A stretch of DNA of 64,000 nucleotides, taken from the NCBI GenBank assembly GCA_003576845.1, contig QEVJ01000005.1, positions 1 to 64,000 on the forward strand, in the 5' to 3' direction. Position 1 is the stretch's first letter. Each line of letters begins with the position of its first letter. This document shows, in pieces, positions 24,537-33,842 of this stretch. The DNA comes from Planctomycetota bacterium. Lineage in GTDB: Bacteria; Planctomycetota; Planctomycetia; Pirellulales; PLA5. A program made the translations under genes and the position numbers. The notes beneath the pieces were generated by a model. The model was given only the letters and a program-made list of their open reading frames with translations, was not told where the DNA came from and did not search any database.

Positions 24537-27500
24537 TCATTCTGCGAATCCGCGCAGCGCCCGTCGTGCTCGGAGGCTCAACCCTGCCCCCGTTGAACTT
24601 CCGTTACCGGAGAGCACCGCGTCGACCGACGTCCTCAACGCCAATGCCCGGCTCTCCGCCACGGGCCGCCGGGCGTCCTGCCGGCGATCGGCTCGGGCGT
24701 TGCCGACCGCCGTCAGGACCCGATCCGCCGCGTGCGCTTGTGGCGCTGCGGCGATTACGGCCCCGGCCGCGGCAGGTGCCCGGCCGGGTAGGACGATCGA
24801 CGGCGTGCCCGAGGCGAGCCTCGTGCCTTGCGCATCGCGAATCCCCAGCACGTCGAGAAGCGTGATCGTGCCGTCGCCGTCGAAGTCGTGTTCGGCGACG
24901 TACGCTTCGTCACCCACGCTGGAAAACACACCCCGGGCCGACGCTTGCCGAACGTCGCGTACATCTACCACGCCGTCGCCGTTGACGTCGCCCGCGGCCA
25001 CGTTGAAGTAAAACGAGTTGCTCGAACTGCCGGCGCCTTCCGAGTCGCCGGCCAGCGTCGACAAATCCGGCGGCGCGTCGAGTCCGTTGCCGATCTTCTC
25101 GCCGTTGCGATCGACGACAGCCAGCGCGATCTTGTCGCCGCCGATCTTTTTGGCGAGCGTCCACGTTGCGGTGAACGTCGCGGCGTCGTAATGGAACGCG
25201 GCAACGTCGTATCGTCCGTCCATGCCTTGCACGATCAAGCTGCTTGCATCGAGCGAAACGGCTTGGTCGAAGGCGATCACGATCTGGTCGATATTCGCCC
25301 ACGGAACGGTCGTCGTGCCGTCTCCGGCAATGTCGATCTCGAAGCCAACGCGAACCGCCGCGTTCGTCTCCGCGGGCCGGTCGTCGAAATTGCCGCTCCA
25401 CATCGTGCTCCGTACGCGGACGATTTCCATGACCGGACCCGGCAAGCACACGAACACGTCCTGTGGATCGGCGCTGACCGTGTCGAGGTTGTCGCGGCAA
25501 ATCACGTCGACGACTCCGTCGAGCGCGTGCAGGCCGTCCGCCCCCGCGTCGCCGGCGATGTAGTCGCTACCCGGTCCGCCGACCACGCGGTCGTCGCCTT
25601 CGCCGCCGAGCAACCGGTCGCGTCCACGATTGCCGTGAATGCGGTCGTTCCCTTCGCCACCGGCAATGCGATCGCTGCCCGAACCGCCCGCGATCCCGTC
25701 GTTGCCTCCGCCGCCGCGAATCCGGTCGTTACCGAACATGCCGTTGATGCGGTCGTTCCCGTCGCCGCCGTAGATGAGGTCACTGCCGCGAAGGCGCAGC
25801 GGCCGCTGCGGATCGAGGCGAATCACTTCGCCCACGGTCGGATCGTCGCGGTTCGAGTCGGGATCGGGCGTAGGATCGATCGCGTCGATGTCGCCGGGAT
25901 CTCCAAGGATCGAATCGTTGCCGCCGTCGCCGTGGATTTCGTCGTCGCCCCAACCGCCCTGAATGAAATCGTTGCCCGCTCCGCCGCCGATCCAGTCGTT
26001 GCCGAAGCCCCCGTCGATGCGGTCGTCGCCGATGCCGCCCAGGAGTTTGTCGTTGCCGTTGTCGCCGAATACTTCGTCGTCGCCGGACCCGCCATCGATG
26101 CCATCGTGGCCGCGGCCGCCGTGGATCAGGTCATTGCCATACATCCCGTGAATGCGGTCGTCGCCGGCGTCGCCGTAAATCGTGTCGTTTGCGCGGAGCA
26201 GGGCAACGGCGCCCGGATCGAGCGGTTCGCCCGCGGGAACATTCGCGGCAACCGCGAATGCTGCGGGAATGGGCGTCGGCACGAGGTCGCGCGGGTCGCC
26301 GACGATTTCGTCGTTGCCGAGTCCGCCCGAGAGAACGTCGTTGTCCCACCCGCCTTGGATGGCGTCGTCACCCGCGCCGCCGTCGACGGTATCGTCGCCG
26401 CCACCCGCGTCGATCCGGTCGTTGCCCAAACCACCGTGAATCCGGTCGCCGCCGTACACCGGCGGGAAGATGGCGATTACAAACGGCCCCTCGTCGCCGC
26501 CGGTGATCGTGTCGTTGCCGGAGCCGCCATGAATGCCGTCGCTCCAGCCGCCGCCGTGGATTACGTCGTCGCCGAGCATCCCGTGCAAGCGGTCGCTTCC
26601 TTCGCCGCCCTCGATGTAGTCGTTGTGCGGCCGCGAGCGGACGACTTCGTCGTCGTCGCGAACGATCACCGCGTCAGCCATCGCATCGACGACGCTTACG
26701 CTCTCGGCATTCGCCGGATGCGGAATAGGCTCGATGGAGAAATCGCCGGGGTCGCCGACGATGACGTCGTTGCCGTCGCCGCCGCTAAGCCAGTCGCTTC
26801 CCCAACCGCCTTGGATGAAGTCGTTGCCTTCGTCGCCCGAAGCCCAATCGTCGCCGTTGCCCGCGTCGATCTTGTCGTTGCCGCGGCCGCCGGAGATTTT
26901 GTCGCCAACGGGACCGGGCCGAATGTAGACGATGTACGGTTCGTCGCCGCCGGAAATCCGGTCGTCGCCCGTGCCACCATGAATGCCGTCGAAGCCGTCG
27001 CCGCCGGCGATATCGTCGTCGCCGAGCATGCCGTGCAACCGGTCGTTGCCATCGTCGCCACGGATTACGTCGTTGCCGCGATAGTCGATTGCCACGGCCG
27101 GATCCGTTGCATTCGCCGCGTCGCCGGGCAACACTTCGCCCTCGACCGCAAGGTCCGTCTCGTCGGGGTCGGGCGTCGGAATCGGGTCGAGCCGGTCCCA
27201 ATCGCCCGGATCGCCGACGATCGTATCGTTGCCCGTTCCGCCGGCGAGAAAGTCGTTGCCCCAGCCGCCCTGAATGAAGTCGTTCCCTTCGTCGCCGCTT
27301 ACGTGGTCGTCGCCGCGGCCGGCGTCGATCTTGTCGTCGCCGCGACCGCCGGAAATTCTGTCGCCGACCGGTCCGGGAAGAATCTCGTTGTTGAGGCCGT
27401 TGTTTCCGCCGGGCGAGACATAGACGATGTAGGGTTCGTCGCCGCCGAAGATCACGTCGTTGCCCGTGCCGCCGTGGATGCCGTCGAATCCGTCGCCGCC

Positions 27501-28322
27501 GTGAATCTCATCGTCGCCGAGCATCCCGTGCAGCCGATCATTCCCCGCGTCGCCGAAGATCCTGTCGTTTCCCGGATGCGGCAGAATCACCGCGGGCATC
27601 GCCTCGATGATCTCGCCTTCGACCGGCGTCGGTTCGCCTTCGGGGAACGGCGTCGGGATCGGGTCGATGCGGTTCCAATCGCCCGGGTCGCCGACGATCA
27701 GGTCGTTGCCGTCGCCGCCGTGCAGTTCGTCGTCGTTCCAGCCGCCTTGGATCGTGTCGTTGCCGCCAAGACCGAACACGACATCGTTGCCGGCGCCGGC
27801 GTCGATCACGTCGGCCTCGGGGCTTCCCGTGATATGGTCGTCGCCGTCGCCGCCGTGGATTCGAGCCGCGCCGCCGCCGGCCGCAATGCGGTCGTTGCCG
27901 GCGCCGGCATCGACGGTGATCGGTTGCCCCACGGCGTCGCGCACGAGGAGCGTGTCGTCGCCGGCGTCGAGATCGAAATGAATGGCGGTCACGTCGTGAT
28001 ACGGGCCGCTCCACGAGAACGTCCCGCCGCCCGTCTCGACGTCGACCTTCAGCGAACGCTGGTCGATCGGGTCGGTGGGCGCCGGATCGGTATTGACGAC
28101 GGAGGCCGTCACCGCATCGTCGTTTTCGGTCGTCGTGACGCTGAGGACACCCGTCTCGGAGTCGAAATCGAAGACCGGCCCACCGACCTCGCTGGCGTCG
28201 AGCAAACGGCGGCCTTCGAGCGTTTCGACGGTAAACCGCCGCCGGGCACGACTGGTTCCGGAAATGCGCGAACGAGACAAGCTGGGCAATTTCTCGGCGT
28301 GGCGACGGCGACGGCTGGTCAT
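24537..28322 (-). CDS. RTX-type calcium-binding repeat protein with LEPR-like N-terminus and dockerin
   Basis: A 1261-residue surface or secreted protein. The N-terminus has an Arg-rich start then FTVETLEGRRLLDAS, the LEPR-XLL-type signature of planctomycete exported proteins. A beta domain follows, then about 850 residues of hemolysin-type GGxGxD repeats. These form five super-repeats, each marked by an IQGGW block and an RLHGMLGDD-like block, separated by Pro/Glu-rich linkers with DPIPTP. The C-terminal part has a beta domain, a type I dockerin pair (DVNGDGVVDVRDVRQAS... DFDGDGTITLLDVLGIRD) and an Ala/Arg-rich tail. AAGGA precedes the ATG at 28322. Calcium binding is inferred from the repeats; partner unknown. 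Confidence 0.88.
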   Translation of the reverse strand: MTSRRRRHAEKLPSLSRSRISGTSRARRRFTVETLEGRRLLDASEVGGPVFDFDSETGVLSVTTTENDDAVTASVVNTDPAPTDPIDQRSLKVDVETGGGTFSWSGPYHDVTAIHFDLDAGDDTLLVRDAVGQPITVDAGAGNDRIAAGGGAARIHGGDGDDHITGSPEADVIDAGAGNDVVFGLGGNDTIQGGWNDDELHGGDGNDLIVGDPGDWNRIDPIPTPFPEGEPTPVEGEIIEAMPAVILPHPGNDRIFGDAGNDRLHGMLGDDEIHGGDGFDGIHGGTGNDVIFGGDEPYIVYVSPGGNNGLNNEILPGPVGDRISGGRGDDKIDAGRGDDHVSGDEGNDFIQGGWGNDFLAGGTGNDTIVGDPGDWDRLDPIPTPDPDETDLAVEGEVLPGDAANATDPAVAIDYRGNDVIRGDDGNDRLHGMLGDDDIAGGDGFDGIHGGTGDDRISGGDEPYIVYIRPGPVGDKISGGRGNDKIDAGNGDDWASGDEGNDFIQGGWGSDWLSGGDGNDVIVGDPGDFSIEPIPHPANAESVSVVDAMADAVIVRDDDEVVRSRPHNDYIEGGEGSDRLHGMLGDDVIHGGGWSDGIHGGSGNDTITGGDEGPFVIAIFPPVYGGDRIHGGLGNDRIDAGGGDDTVDGGAGDDAIQGGWDNDVLSGGLGNDEIVGDPRDLVPTPIPAAFAVAANVPAGEPLDPGAVALLRANDTIYGDAGDDRIHGMYGNDLIHGGRGHDGIDGGSGDDEVFGDNGNDKLLGGIGDDRIDGGFGNDWIGGGAGNDFIQGGWGDDEIHGDGGNDSILGDPGDIDAIDPTPDPDSNRDDPTVGEVIRLDPQRPLRLRGSDLIYGGDGNDRINGMFGNDRIRGGGGNDGIAGGSGSDRIAGGEGNDRIHGNRGRDRLLGGEGDDRVVGGPGSDYIAGDAGADGLHALDGVVDVICRDNLDTVSADPQDVFVCLPGPVMEIVRVRSTMWSGNFDDRPAETNAAVRVGFEIDIAGDGTTTVPWANIDQIVIAFDQAVSLDASSLIVQGMDGRYDVAAFHYDAATFTATWTLAKKIGGDKIALAVVDRNGEKIGNGLDAPPDLSTLAGDSEGAGSSSNSFYFNVAAGDVNGDGVVDVRDVRQASARGVFSSVGDEAYVAEHDFDGDGTITLLDVLGIRDAQGTRLASGTPSIVLPGRAPAAAGAVIAAAPQAHAADRVLTAVGNARADRRQDARRPVAESRALALRTSVDAVLSGNGSSTGAGLSLRARRALRGFAE
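25900..27760 (-). repeat. five RTX super-repeats
   Basis: The conserved block encoding IQGGW recurs near 25951, 26347, 26801, 27260 and 27738, that is, every 400-480 bases. Between blocks lie further GGxGxD units and an acidic Pro-rich linker. The regular spacing points to duplication of a unit of about 150 residues. Confidence 0.75.
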
Positions 28323-28504
28323 GGCGAGTTCCTTGGATGGGACGACGCGAAGTGAGTGTGGTGTACCCCCAGCGGCGCAATGCCCGAATCGCACGCCGCT
28401 CCAAGGTGTAACTCCGGAACCGTGGCCGCGGCCCGACAGGCAAGATATGATAGCGGTGCTATTTCCCCGCCGGTTTCCGCACGTGTGCCTGCCCACCACT
28501 TGTA

Positions 28505-28525
28505 GGACGGAATTGCAATCCGTCC
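28505..28525. repeat. palindromic element, family B copy 2
   Basis: GGACGGAATTGCAATCCGTCC matches the copy at 10624-10643 apart from one extra A. Both copies are preceded by TA. It lies in the 237-base divergent region between the RTX gene and the PQQ-like gene, which otherwise shows no clear feature. Confidence 0.8.
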
Positions 28526-28559
28526 GCAACCCACCCTATATCGCGAGGACGAAGACACG

Positions 28560-29837
28560 ATGCTCCGCCGAGTCCCGCCGTTCTTGCTAAGCGTCTCATT
28601 CGTCGTCACGACTGTTTCCCGGGCCGCCGACGATTGGCCGGAGTTCCGCGGGCCTACGGGGCAGGGCATCTCGACGGCTCGCGGCGTGCCCGTCGAGTGG
28701 TCGGCCACTGAGAATGTCGTTTGGCGGCAAGCTGTTCCCGGCTCCGGCTGGTCGAGCCCGTCGGTGGCCGATGGCCGCGTGTATCTGACCGCTGCGATAC
28801 CGGTCGAGGATGGCAAGGAAGGCGACCTCGCGCTCTGTGCGATCGCGTTCGACGCGGCGACGGGCAAACCGCTATGGCAAGCGGAAGTCTTTCGCCAGGC
28901 ATCCGACAAGTCGCCGAAGATTCACACCAAGAACAGCCACGCCAGCCCCACGCCGCTCGTCGACCGAGGCCAGGTCATCGTTCACTTCGGCCACCAAGGC
29001 ATCGCCTGCCTGACGCGAGACGGCGAGATCGCGTGGAAGAACGACGATCTCAAGTATCCTCCGGTTCACGGCAACGGCGGTTCGCCGGCGCTCTTCGACG
29101 GCAAGCTCGTGTTCAGTTGCGACGGGGCGAGCGACCCGTTCTTGGCCGCCGTCGATCGCCGCTCGGGCGACCTAATCTGGAAGACGCCCCGCGCGTGCGA
29201 CATGGTCAAGAAATTCGCGTTCAGCACGCCGCTGGTTTTCGAGGTCGCCGGCCGCAAGCAAATCGCCAGTCCAGGCGCGGGATCGGTAGGCGGCTTCGAT
29301 CCGGCCACGGGCAAGGAACTCTGGCGCGTCCGCTACGACGGCTACTCCGTCATCCCGCGCCCCGTTTACGGTCACGGACTCGTCTACATCAGCACGGGTT
29401 ACGATTCGCCGGTGGTGATGGCGATTCGGCCCGACGGCAAAGGCGACGTGACCGACACCCACGTCGCGTGGACGCTGTCCAAGGGCGCGCCGAACACGCC
29501 GTCGCTGCTGCTGGTGGGCGACGAGTTGTACATGGTTTCCGACCGCGGCATCGCAACGTGCGCGGATGCCGCGACGGGCGAAGTTCATTGGCAACACCGT
29601 ATCGGCGGCGGCTTTTCGGCCTCGCCCGTGTACGCCGAAGGCCGCATCTATTTTCAGGACGAAGACGGCGAATGCACGGTCGTCGCCGCCGGTAAGAAAT
29701 TCCAAAAGCTGGCCGAGAACGCGATTGCGGAGCGCACGCTCGCGTCCTACGCGGTCACGGACGGCGGCCTGTTCATCCGCGGCGACAAGCATCTGTACCG
29801 CATCGGGCGAACGGAAGTCAATGCGGCCGCGCGGTAG
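28560..29837 (+). CDS. exported PQQ-like beta-propeller protein
   Basis: A 425-residue protein with a signal peptide (hydrophobic run to VSRA). The mature part starts with DDWPEFRGPTGQGIST, the usual opening of planctomycete PQQ-like propellers. Repeats of the PQQ/BamB type follow (GWSSPSVADGRVYLTAA, ASPTPLVDRGQVIVHFG, SFSASPVYAEGRIYFQDEDG-like). No catalytic Asp/Ca site of a true PQQ dehydrogenase was seen, so it is probably a binding or scaffold protein. The phosphopantetheinyl transferase gene begins about five bases after its stop. Confidence 0.82.
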   Translation: MLRRVPPFLLSVSFVVTTVSRAADDWPEFRGPTGQGISTARGVPVEWSATENVVWRQAVPGSGWSSPSVADGRVYLTAAIPVEDGKEGDLALCAIAFDAATGKPLWQAEVFRQASDKSPKIHTKNSHASPTPLVDRGQVIVHFGHQGIACLTRDGEIAWKNDDLKYPPVHGNGGSPALFDGKLVFSCDGASDPFLAAVDRRSGDLIWKTPRACDMVKKFAFSTPLVFEVAGRKQIASPGAGSVGGFDPATGKELWRVRYDGYSVIPRPVYGHGLVYISTGYDSPVVMAIRPDGKGDVTDTHVAWTLSKGAPNTPSLLLVGDELYMVSDRGIATCADAATGEVHWQHRIGGGFSASPVYAEGRIYFQDEDGECTVVAAGKKFQKLAENAIAERTLASYAVTDGGLFIRGDKHLYRIGRTEVNAAAR

Positions 29838-29841
29838 CGGA

Positions 29842-30657
29842 ATGTCGAATTCTCAAGCGACAATGTCCAATCAAGTCTCAAGCCCCAAGCCCGATCCTCC
29901 GCAGCGGACGCTTGGCATGTGGGAGGCGCCTCGCACCGAGTTGTTGCGACTTGGCGACGATGATGTCCACGTCTGGCGATGGCGCTTGGGGAGAGCATCC
30001 GATAATGTTTCCGTACTCAAGCGGCTGCTCTCGTCGGACGAGGTCGCGCGGGCGGAGCGTTTTTACTTCCCGCGGCATCATGATGCGTTCGTCGTCGCGC
30101 GGGCTGGGCTGCGACAGACGCTTGCGCGCTATCTCGATATTTTGCCCGAGGCGATCGCATTCCGCTACGGCGACGCGGGCAAGCCGGAATTGCCGCGCGC
30201 GGGTTGCGGCGAATTGGCCGGCCGCGAGTTTGCGTTCAATCTTTCGCATTCCAGCGACTGGGCTCTTTGCGCCGTGGCCCGCCGCGGTCCGCTGGGGGTC
30301 GACATCGAGCGCGTGCGGGAAATGAACGACGCGGCGGGCTTGGCGCGACGCTATTTTGCCGCGGCGGAAGTGCGCGTGTGGCAAACGCTCGCGCCCGCGG
30401 AGCAACTCGCGGCGTTCTTCCGCTGTTGGACCCGCAAGGAGGCATATCTCAAGGCGCTCGGCGACGGCCTGCGCGCGCCGCTCGACCGGTTCGTCGTCTC
30501 GTTTGCTCCCGGCGAACCGCCGCGGCTCGTCGAACCGTCGCCGCACGACGAACATCGCGATTGGTCGATTGAGGACTTGGACGTGGCCGAGGGCTACACT
30601 GCGGCGATCGTCGTGCCACGACCGTGCGGCGTGTGCAAACGGTTCTCTGCCGACTAA
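29842..30657 (+). CDS. 4'-phosphopantetheinyl transferase (Sfp-type)
   Basis: A 271-residue enzyme that moves the phosphopantetheine arm of coenzyme A onto carrier proteins. Motifs are FNLSHSSDWALCAVA, GVDIERVRE (Mg-binding Asp/Glu) and FFRCWTRKEAYLKALGDGL. The large two-half architecture fits the Sfp rather than the AcpS class. The first 25 residues (MSNSQATMSNQ...) are encoded by short repeated words (AATGTCCAATCAA, CTCAAGCCCC) and look like translated repeat. The ATG at 29917 (MWEAPRTELLRL) may be the functional start. No polyketide or peptide synthetase is in the window, so its carrier target lies elsewhere. Confidence 0.87.
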   Translation: MSNSQATMSNQVSSPKPDPPQRTLGMWEAPRTELLRLGDDDVHVWRWRLGRASDNVSVLKRLLSSDEVARAERFYFPRHHDAFVVARAGLRQTLARYLDILPEAIAFRYGDAGKPELPRAGCGELAGREFAFNLSHSSDWALCAVARRGPLGVDIERVREMNDAAGLARRYFAAAEVRVWQTLAPAEQLAAFFRCWTRKEAYLKALGDGLRAPLDRFVVSFAPGEPPRLVEPSPHDEHRDWSIEDLDVAEGYTAAIVVPRPCGVCKRFSAD

Positions 30658-30761
30658 TCGCGACTTCGGTATCGTCCGCGCCGTGGCTGTCCGTGCAGCC
30701 GGCATTCGATTACGCTAATGTCCTCATCACATTGGCTCGTCCTTTCACGATCGCGCACATC

Positions 30762-30932
30762 ATGGACAAAAAGGCCCAAAAGAAGATCGACGTCCTGCGT
30801 CAGCGGCTTGCGAAGATGCGGCAGCAACTAGCGGGCGCGAAGTCGCAAATGGACGATCCCGACGAAGTCCGCCGGCTCGAATCGGACATCGCCAAAGCCG
30901 AGGCGGAAATCGAGAAGCTCAAGGCGTCGTAG
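30762..30932 (+). CDS. small coiled-coil protein
   Basis: A 56-residue, highly charged protein (MDKKAQKKIDVLRQRLAKMR..., then DDPDEVRRLESDIAKAEAEI). The heptad pattern predicts one long coiled-coil helix broken by a DDPDE turn, that is, a helical hairpin. No Cys, Trp or hydrophobic segment. I recognise the style of small conserved planctomycete proteins but no named family. No clear ribosome binding site. It is separate from the upstream transferase gene (105 bases). Confidence 0.6.
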   Translation: MDKKAQKKIDVLRQRLAKMRQQLAGAKSQMDDPDEVRRLESDIAKAEAEIEKLKAS

Positions 30933-30947
30933 CACGCCTTCGTCAAC

Positions 30948-31026
30948 CGCAAAGCCGCAAAGAAGCAAAGCCCGACAAGAAAGTGAGCTTACGGCAATCT
31001 TCTTTGCGCCTTTGCCTCTTTGCGGT
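30948..31026. repeat. GCAAAG-word inverted repeat at convergent gene ends
   Basis: AACCGCAAAGCCGCAAAG near 30949-30966 and CTTTGCCTCTTTGCGGTT near 31010-31027 are imperfect inverted arms made of GCAAAG words. The right arm lies inside the last codons of the helicase gene and supplies its C-terminal SNRKEAKAQRR. Confidence 0.7.
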
Positions 31027-33037
31027 TCGAAACCGGGCGTTTGCCCCTGGGTTTCGGCACGGGATTGCCCGCCGGCTGACCGGTGATCTCGAATAGGAAC
31101 CGGCTGGGGGTCGAGTCGCGCGGCTTGCCCCATTTCATTCGGGTAAGCGCCATGCTGAACGTAAGCCGCTGTTGTGCCCGCGTGATGCCGACGTAGCAGA
31201 GCCGGCGCTCTTCGTCGATGGCGGCGTCGTGGCCTTCGTTTTCGAGCGCCACGCTGCGATGGTGCGGCAGCAGTCCCTCTTCCATGCCGACCAGATAGAC
31301 CTCGGGAAACTCCAACCCCTTCGCGCTGTGCAGCGTCATCAGCGCGATCGCGTTGCGCGAAAGCTGCGATTCCTTGTCGTCCTCGTCCTCGCGCTCGGCG
31401 AGCAGCAGATCGTCCAGGAAGCCTTGCAGCGTCGGCCGCCGCTTCGACGCCTTCTGTTCGTAGGACGCGAGCGAGTTGATGACTTCCTCGACCGAATTCC
31501 AGCGGGCAACCCGGTCTTCCTCCGCCGGATACAGGCGCTCGATCTCCTCGCGATACTTCACCGCCGCGATGAGCGACGTCGCAATGGCCGTGAGCGTTTC
31601 GCCTCCGCGTTTGGACTCGGCGGCCGCTTCGAGCCGCCGGCGATGTTCGCCGATCGTCGCCGAGAGCGCCTTGATGCCCTCGGCGGCCGCGGGCGAGACC
31701 TTCGGCAATCGCGAAGCCGCGGCGAGCACATCCCAAAGCCGCTTTCCTTCGCTCACCGCATGTTCCATGAGCGCCGCGACGGTCGATTGCCCAATTCCGC
31801 GCGGCGGCGTGTTGATGATTCGCAGCGTCGCGACTTCGTCGCCCAGCGTGGCGAGGAGTTTGAGATAGGCGAGCACGTCGCGGACTTCCTTGCGGTCGTA
31901 GAACGACATGCCGCCGATGAGAATGTACGGAAGCTTCGCCTTGCGGAGCGCCGCTTCGAACGGCCGCGGCTGCTCGTTCGTGCGAAACAGAATCGCGATG
32001 TCGCGTGGCTGCACCGTGGGGTCGGTCAGCCGGCTCTTGATCGACTCGATCGTCTGCTCGGCTTCGGCCGTTTCGTCGGGAAACTGAAGGATTTGCGGAC
32101 GCATTCCGCCGGGACGCGCGGGACGCAACACCTTGTCGTGCCGCACCTTGTTGTGGGCGATCACGCGGTTGGCCAGCTCCAAAATCGCGGCCGTCGAACG
32201 ATAGTTTTCTTCGAGCCGCACGACTTTGCACTCGGGCCAGTCGCGGCGAAAGTTGAGGATGTGCTCGACCTCCGCCCCGCGCCAGCCGTAGATCGACTGA
32301 TCGTCGTCGCCCACGACGCACAAGTTGCGATGGCCCGCGGCGAGCGATTTGACGATCGCGTATTGGCTGGCGTTGGTGTCTTGATATTCGTCGATGAGCA
32401 GGTGGTCGAAGCGGTTGGCCTCGTCGCGGCGGACGTCGCCGTATTGGGCGAACAGATCCTCGGTCAAGAGCAGCAAGTCGTCGAAATCGACCGCGCCGGC
32501 CGTCTTGAGCGCGTTCTGATACCGCCGATACGCCGAGGCCGCGAGATGTTCCTTATCGGTGCGGGCTTGCGACACTGCGGAGTTGGGGCGAACGGACGCG
32601 CACTTCCACCGCGAGATGAAAGCGAGCAAATCGCCCGGCCGCATGACTTCGCTCCCCACCCGCATCTCGCGAAGCGCATTGCGGGCGAGCGCTTCCTGAT
32701 CGCCGCGGTCGTAGATGGCGAAGTGTTCGGGATAACCGAGCCGGCGGATGTGCCGCCGCAGGATGCGGACGCAGAGCGAGTGGAACGTGGAGATTTCCGG
32801 AACTTCGTCGCGCTTCTTGCCGAGCAGCTTCGCCGCGCGGTCCTTCATTTCGGCGGCGGCTTTCTTCGTGAACGTGACGGCGAGAATCCGCTCGGGCGAG
32901 GTGCGATGGCGAATGAGATTGGCGATCCGATAGGTCACGACGCGGGTCTTGCCCGTGCCCGCGCCGGCGAGCACGAGGAGCGGCCCGCGCAGCGTTTCGA
33001 CGGCGTCGCGTTGCGATGGGTTAAGGTCGGCGAACAT
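30989..33037 (-). CDS. ATP-dependent DNA helicase, Rep/UvrD/PcrA family
   Basis: A 682-residue superfamily 1A helicase for 3'-5' DNA unwinding in repair or replication restart. Motifs run in order: LNPSQRDAVETLRGPLLVLA, GAGTGKTRV (Walker A), FHSLCVRILRRH, LLIDEYQDTN (Walker B), VVGDDDQSIYGWRGAE, ALMTLHSAKGLEFPEVYLVG and RRLCYVGITRAQQRL. Length is closer to Rep than to UvrD. The ATG at 33037 (MFADLNPSQ) was chosen; an ATG at 33079 would add 14 residues. The last residues are translated from a repeat tract. The upstream gap (33038-33126) holds another word-repeat stretch with GAGACACAAAGGACGAGC. Confidence 0.93.
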   Translation of the reverse strand: MFADLNPSQRDAVETLRGPLLVLAGAGTGKTRVVTYRIANLIRHRTSPERILAVTFTKKAAAEMKDRAAKLLGKKRDEVPEISTFHSLCVRILRRHIRRLGYPEHFAIYDRGDQEALARNALREMRVGSEVMRPGDLLAFISRWKCASVRPNSAVSQARTDKEHLAASAYRRYQNALKTAGAVDFDDLLLLTEDLFAQYGDVRRDEANRFDHLLIDEYQDTNASQYAIVKSLAAGHRNLCVVGDDDQSIYGWRGAEVEHILNFRRDWPECKVVRLEENYRSTAAILELANRVIAHNKVRHDKVLRPARPGGMRPQILQFPDETAEAEQTIESIKSRLTDPTVQPRDIAILFRTNEQPRPFEAALRKAKLPYILIGGMSFYDRKEVRDVLAYLKLLATLGDEVATLRIINTPPRGIGQSTVAALMEHAVSEGKRLWDVLAAASRLPKVSPAAAEGIKALSATIGEHRRRLEAAAESKRGGETLTAIATSLIAAVKYREEIERLYPAEEDRVARWNSVEEVINSLASYEQKASKRRPTLQGFLDDLLLAEREDEDDKESQLSRNAIALMTLHSAKGLEFPEVYLVGMEEGLLPHHRSVALENEGHDAAIDEERRLCYVGITRAQQRLTFSMALTRMKWGKPRDSTPSRFLFEITGQPAGNPVPKPRGKRPVSNRKEAKAQRRLP

Positions 33038-33126
33038 CGTGCTCGATTGCTTAACCCGAGAGACACAAAGGACGAGCACACCGCAGAGAGAAGATTCGGG
33101 TCGCCAATTTGGAGGAAGCGGCGATC

Positions 33127-33747
33127 CTACTTGCCCTTGCGCCAGAATTCTGCGGCTGCAAATAATTGGGCCAGGGACAGTTCGAATCCCGGCAGGAGAT
33201 TCGTTCTGTAAATGTCGCCCTCAAGGATCACCGTTTCGTTTTTACCATCCACCGGCGGTCGATAGACCGTCATCCGCCTTTCGAATCGATCGATTACCCA
33301 ATACTCAAGGACGCCGGCCGCAAGATACTCATTTCGTTTCTCGATGTAGTCGCGCCGCCAATCTCGCCGACCTGCCGACACGAATTCAACGACAATTGTC
33401 GGAACGTCTTCGGCGAGATCCGGAGCGCGCCCCAGGCCAGTCCAGATCACGCGGTCCGCGCGGCGTCGGCTATCGCCGGTGCGAATGTGCTGTTCGTACA
33501 AGGTGCCGTCGAGGGAATGTCCCTGAGGATGAGTCGATTGATAATGCTGAAGAAGATACCCAAGCTTGTCGTTTGGGCCAGTTTCGCCCGCACTGGGAAT
33601 CGCATGCACAACGAGCACTCCATGCACTAATTCGTAGCGGTAATTCTCGTCGAAATCGACAATGGCATCGAATTCGTCCGGCGACATCGTGATCCCGGCC
33701 GAATAAACACCGACGGGATGCACTTCGATGGGTGAAACGATGCTCAT
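33127..33747 (-). CDS. Uma2-family putative endonuclease (DUF820)
   Basis: A 206-residue protein with the PD-(D/E)XK-like core of Uma2 proteins: YELVHGVLVV, RADRVIW, PTIVVEFVSAGRRDW, EKRNEYLAAGVLEYWVID and a final RTNLLPGFELSLAQLF. The family is predicted to be restriction-endonuclease-like, but its function is not settled. Members often occur in many copies in planctomycetes and cyanobacteria. It is on the same strand as its neighbours, but spacing does not require an operon. Confidence 0.85.
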   Translation of the reverse strand: MSIVSPIEVHPVGVYSAGITMSPDEFDAIVDFDENYRYELVHGVLVVHAIPSAGETGPNDKLGYLLQHYQSTHPQGHSLDGTLYEQHIRTGDSRRRADRVIWTGLGRAPDLAEDVPTIVVEFVSAGRRDWRRDYIEKRNEYLAAGVLEYWVIDRFERRMTVYRPPVDGKNETVILEGDIYRTNLLPGFELSLAQLFAAAEFWRKGK

Positions 33748-33842
33748 GGTAATCCGTCGCCGTTACTTTATTGCCCGCTGCCCGTTGCGACCTGCTACTT
33801 CTATTCTACCGCGCCTCGCCATCGCAACAAACGACGGTCTCT

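Noticed and set aside
24828-28355. Long open frame (over 1100 codons) on the plus strand opposite the RTX gene
   Set aside because: It mirrors the GGxGxD repeats on the other strand; the protein would be Val/Ala/Asp-rich with no domain. The minus-strand frame has clear RTX, dockerin and LEPR-like features.
31172-33211. 679-codon frame on the plus strand across the helicase gene
   Set aside because: The helicase motifs are unambiguous on the minus strand; the plus-strand product is Arg/Val-rich antisense sequence.
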